A stretch of DNA of 16,078 nucleotides from positions 1-16,078 of the forward strand of contig CAUQVP010000035.1 in assembly GCA_963521545.1 (NCBI GenBank), written 5' to 3'. Each line of letters begins with the position of its first letter. Within the stretch, counting starts at the first letter, position 1. The notes below the pieces were generated by a model. The model was not told the DNA's origin, did no database searches, and was given only the letters and a program-made list of their open reading frames with translations. The translations under genes were made by a program, and so were the position numbers. The DNA comes from JABCPE02 sp963521545. GTDB taxonomy: Bacteria > Bacteroidota > Bacteroidia > Flavobacteriales > Weeksellaceae. This document shows positions 14,212 to 16,078 of the stretch, piece after piece.

Positions 14212-15258
14212 TTAAAACTTCATGAAATCCCTTACAATTCCGCCATTCTGCGTGTATTGTAAGAGTTCTGTCTCTATGAAATTAGAAATTTCAGCTTTCT
14301 TTTCGCTTGGAAAAAGTAGATGTACATTCGCACCTGCATCCAAAGTGAAAAAAAGAGGCAGATTAGTCTCCTTTCTAAATTCCCAAACTTTATTGATAAC
14401 CTGCAAAGTCCCTGTCTGCATCAGAATAAAAGCAGGGTCGCTCATCATCATCATCGCATGAAGTGTAAGAGCCTCATGCTCCACCAATTTCATAAAAGCT
14501 TGTAAATCACCTGATTTCAATATCTCTTTCATTGGAACAAAGTTTTCTCTCGCTTCCTGAAAACGGCGTTCTGCATAGGGATTGGTGTTCATCAGCCCAT
14601 GTCCCACGGTGGAACTTACAGACTTTTGCCCTTCATGAATCAGCAGAACATAATCATTAAAATCCCTAAATATCGGATGAATTTTCTCGTCAGGATATTT
14701 CACAGCATACAGGTCAGAACTTCCCTCCACTTCATTCACCTCGCCCCAGACTACCAGCCCGTCATAAACGCTTCGGCAGGCACTTCCGCTCCCCAGACGA
14801 GCCAAAAATGAGGCTTTTTTGACATCAAAAAAATCTTTCCCAGAAAACGCTTTATCCATCTCCATAAGACATTTAGCTATAGCTCCAAAGCCCGATGCAG
14901 AACTGGCAATTCCAGAGCTATGCGGGAAAGTATTTTCGGTCTCAATGACAAAACTCCCCTGCAAAATCCAAGGAAGATATTTTTCTATGTTTCGGAAATA
15001 TTTTTCTATTTTCTCTGAAAATTTGGTTTCTTCTTTTCCAGCCAAAAAGGTTTTGATTGAAAATTTTTCACCTGATCTAAAAATCATTTTAGTTTCTGTT
15101 TTACAATTACTAAGCGTAAAACTGATGCTGGGATTTGCTGGAATCTGCCCTTCATATTTACCCCAATATTTGATAAGGGCTATATTACTAGGGCAACTCG
15201 CAAAAACCTCTATATCTTTCGTTAAAAATTCTTTATTTCCTAAAAACTGCTGTGGCAT
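14212..15258 (-). CDS. mvaD: Diphosphomevalonate decarboxylase
   Basis: A GHMP-superfamily enzyme that uses ATP to decarboxylate mevalonate diphosphate to isopentenyl diphosphate, the last step of the mevalonate route to isoprenoids. The 348 residues show CPSNIALIKYWGK (22-34), NPSISFTLS (42-50), the ATP-binding loop FPHSSGIASSASGFGA (111-126), ARLGSGSACRSVYDGLVVWG (153-172) and LDAGANVHLLFP (306-317), in which Asp307 matches the catalytic Asp of this family. A run of four Met at 269-272 (HAMMMMSDPAF) is unusual but lies in a helix the family shares. It heads a probable mvaD-membrane protein-purK transcript; a candidate -7 promoter element is 21 bp upstream. No other mevalonate gene is in the window. 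Confidence 0.95.
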   Translation of the reverse strand: MPQQFLGNKEFLTKDIEVFASCPSNIALIKYWGKYEGQIPANPSISFTLSNCKTETKMIFRSGEKFSIKTFLAGKEETKFSEKIEKYFRNIEKYLPWILQGSFVIETENTFPHSSGIASSASGFGAIAKCLMEMDKAFSGKDFFDVKKASFLARLGSGSACRSVYDGLVVWGEVNEVEGSSDLYAVKYPDEKIHPIFRDFNDYVLLIHEGQKSVSSTVGHGLMNTNPYAERRFQEARENFVPMKEILKSGDLQAFMKLVEHEALTLHAMMMMSDPAFILMQTGTLQVINKVWEFRKETNLPLFFTLDAGANVHLLFPSEKKAEISNFIETELLQYTQNGGIVRDFMKF

Positions 15259-15278
15259 TATGATAATATTTTACCTCA

Positions 15279-15286
15279 CAAAGGTA
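15279..15286 (-). promoter_or_regulatory. Candidate -7 promoter element for mvaD unit
   Basis: Minus-strand TACCTTTG matches TAnnTTTG, 21 bases before the mvaD ATG and just past the terminator of the upstream peptidase gene. The upstream element is only a T-run, so the call rests on the -7 half and its position between two units. Confidence 0.5.
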
Positions 15287-15298
15287 GTAATTTAGATG

Positions 15299-15337
15299 AA
15301 AAAATCCCCTTTCCATTGAGCAGGAAAAGAGATTTTT
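15299..15337 (-). terminator. Terminator of the M24 peptidase gene
   Basis: An imperfect 16-bp stem (15299-15314 with 15323-15338, two C/A mismatches) with an 8-nt loop. On the minus strand it begins three bases after the peptidase stop codon and ends in six T. It separates the peptidase gene from the mvaD unit. Confidence 0.7.
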
Positions 15338-15340
15338 ATT

Positions 15341-16078
15341 TTATATTGGTTTTACTAATTCTAAAAACCATTCTTTGACCTCACCTGACAAGTGCGGAGC
15401 CAATTTCTCCTCGCAGGTCTTGTGGTAGGCGTTCAGCCATTCTTTTTCTGGTTCGGTAAGTAGTTCTGCATCTATCACATCCTTGAAAAACGGACAAAGT
15501 GTAAGGGTTTCAAAACCATAGAAAGTGCCGTATTCTGTGGTTCTTAGTTCCTTCACTGCCACTAAATTTTCATGGCGGATACCATATTGATTTTCAACAT
15601 AAAACCCTGGCTCGTTGGAACATACCATTCCTGCTAAAAGTTCCTGTGGATTCATATCTTTTCGGATATTCTGAGGGCCTTCATGCACATTCATGAAACT
15701 TCCCACGCCATGCCCCGTTCCGTGCGCATAGTCTTTACCCTCTTTCCAAAGCGGAAGACGAGCGATAGCATCCAGCTGGACACCTCTGGTGCCTTTCGGG
15801 AACTGAGCCAAGGAAAGGTTAATCATCCCTTTCAGAACCAAAGTGCAGTCTTTTACAAACTCTGCCGATACTTTACCCAAAGCCAATGTTCTGGTAATGT
15901 CCGTAGTTCCTTCTAAATATTGTCCGCCAGAATCTACAAGAACACTTCCCTCGTTGGTAACTTCCTTGCTTCCTTCGCTTTTCGCAGAATAATGCACGAT
16001 AGCACCATTTCCTTTATAACCGATGATACTGCCGAAACTTTCACCTACGAAATTTTCGCCCTCAGCACGGAAATCTCT
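15341..16078 (-). CDS. Xaa-Pro aminopeptidase (M24 family), C-terminal part
   Basis: The last 245 residues of a peptidase that removes an N-terminal residue when proline is second. The gene continues beyond the window edge at 16078; the frame is open throughout, and the edge codons read RDFRAEGENFVGESFGS, typical of the long aminopeptidase P1 form found in Bacteroidetes and eukaryotes. The five metal ligands of the pita-bread fold are present, numbered in this fragment: Asp49 in VDSGG, Asp60 in TTDITRT, His123 in HGTGHGVG, Glu156 in SNEPGFYV and Glu190 in GFETLTLCP. The C-terminal WLNAYHKTCEEKLAPHLSGEVKEWF extension also fits the P1 type. A GTG at 15997 could be misread as a start but lies inside conserved sequence. 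No signal peptide can be judged because the N-terminus is missing. Confidence 0.93.
   Translation of the reverse strand, partial: RDFRAEGENFVGESFGSIIGYKGNGAIVHYSAKSEGSKEVTNEGSVLVDSGGQYLEGTTDITRTLALGKVSAEFVKDCTLVLKGMINLSLAQFPKGTRGVQLDAIARLPLWKEGKDYAHGTGHGVGSFMNVHEGPQNIRKDMNPQELLAGMVCSNEPGFYVENQYGIRHENLVAVKELRTTEYGTFYGFETLTLCPFFKDVIDAELLTEPEKEWLNAYHKTCEEKLAPHLSGEVKEWFLELVKPI

Noticed and set aside
14320..14505. Small plus-strand ORF containing a His-rich HHHH run
   Set aside because: It is the antisense reading of the Met run (ATG repeats) in mvaD and has no gene-like features.
15341..15997. M24 peptidase as a complete 218-residue protein starting at GTG 15997
   Set aside because: The frame is open to the window edge and the extra 27 codons encode conserved aminopeptidase P sequence, so the gene is partial rather than short.
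1..16078. CRISPR array, insertion sequence, prophage, toxin-antitoxin or defence cassette
   Set aside because: No spaced repeats, transposase, integrase, phage or small paired-gene signature was found on either strand; nearly every gene is a recognisable housekeeping or single accessory gene.

Overview
The window looks like an ordinary chromosomal stretch from a low-GC Bacteroidetes bacterium of the class Flavobacteriia, probably a Chryseobacterium- or Elizabethkingia-like member of the Weeksellaceae. This rests on AT-rich DNA, several copies of the flavobacterial -7 promoter element TAnnTTTG, the protein sequences of thrS, queA and the diphosphomevalonate decarboxylase, and a secreted WG-repeat protein. 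The genus is inferred from general resemblance, not from a search.

Layout. (1) 1-3886, minus strand: queA and a nitroreductase form one unit ending in a small hairpin terminator. rlmN and an AEC-family permease follow as the next unit. queA has the clearest mRNA promoter in the window. (2) 3887-4378, minus: a hypoxanthine/uracil-DNA glycosylase-like gene, divergent from thrS. (3) 4477-7780, plus: the classical translation cluster thrS-infC-rpmI-rplT, closed by a terminator. infC probably has an N-terminus longer than its first ATG allows. (4) 7800-8564, plus: a PhnP-like metallo-beta-lactamase-fold hydrolase. (5) 8581-8755: tRNA-Leu(CAA) with its own promoter and terminator. (6) 8805-10537, plus: a secreted WG-repeat protein with a strong terminator. 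(7) 10634-13268: purE and purK, both minus strand, separated by a plus-strand EamA/DMT permease that is convergent with purK. (8) 13280-15258, minus: diphosphomevalonate decarboxylase, then an uncharacterised five-helix membrane protein, then purK, with 11-bp gaps that suggest one transcript. (9) 15341-16078, minus: the C-terminal part of an M24 Xaa-Pro aminopeptidase that runs off the window.

How the genes work together. Most genes are housekeeping: tRNA charging and translation initiation (thrS, infC, L35, L20, tRNA-Leu), RNA modification (queA for queuosine, rlmN for m2A), purine synthesis (purE/purK) and isoprenoid synthesis (mvaD). I see no mobile element, CRISPR array, prophage or defence cassette, and no gene-free stretch over 300 bases. 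The observations most worth following are small: a 32-bp perfect palindrome that holds both stop codons of the convergent eamA and purK genes and encodes the same Lys-Lys-His ending in each; a likely non-AUG start for infC; the uncharacterised membrane protein between mvaD and purK; and the WG-repeat protein with a tandem 12-bp repeat upstream.
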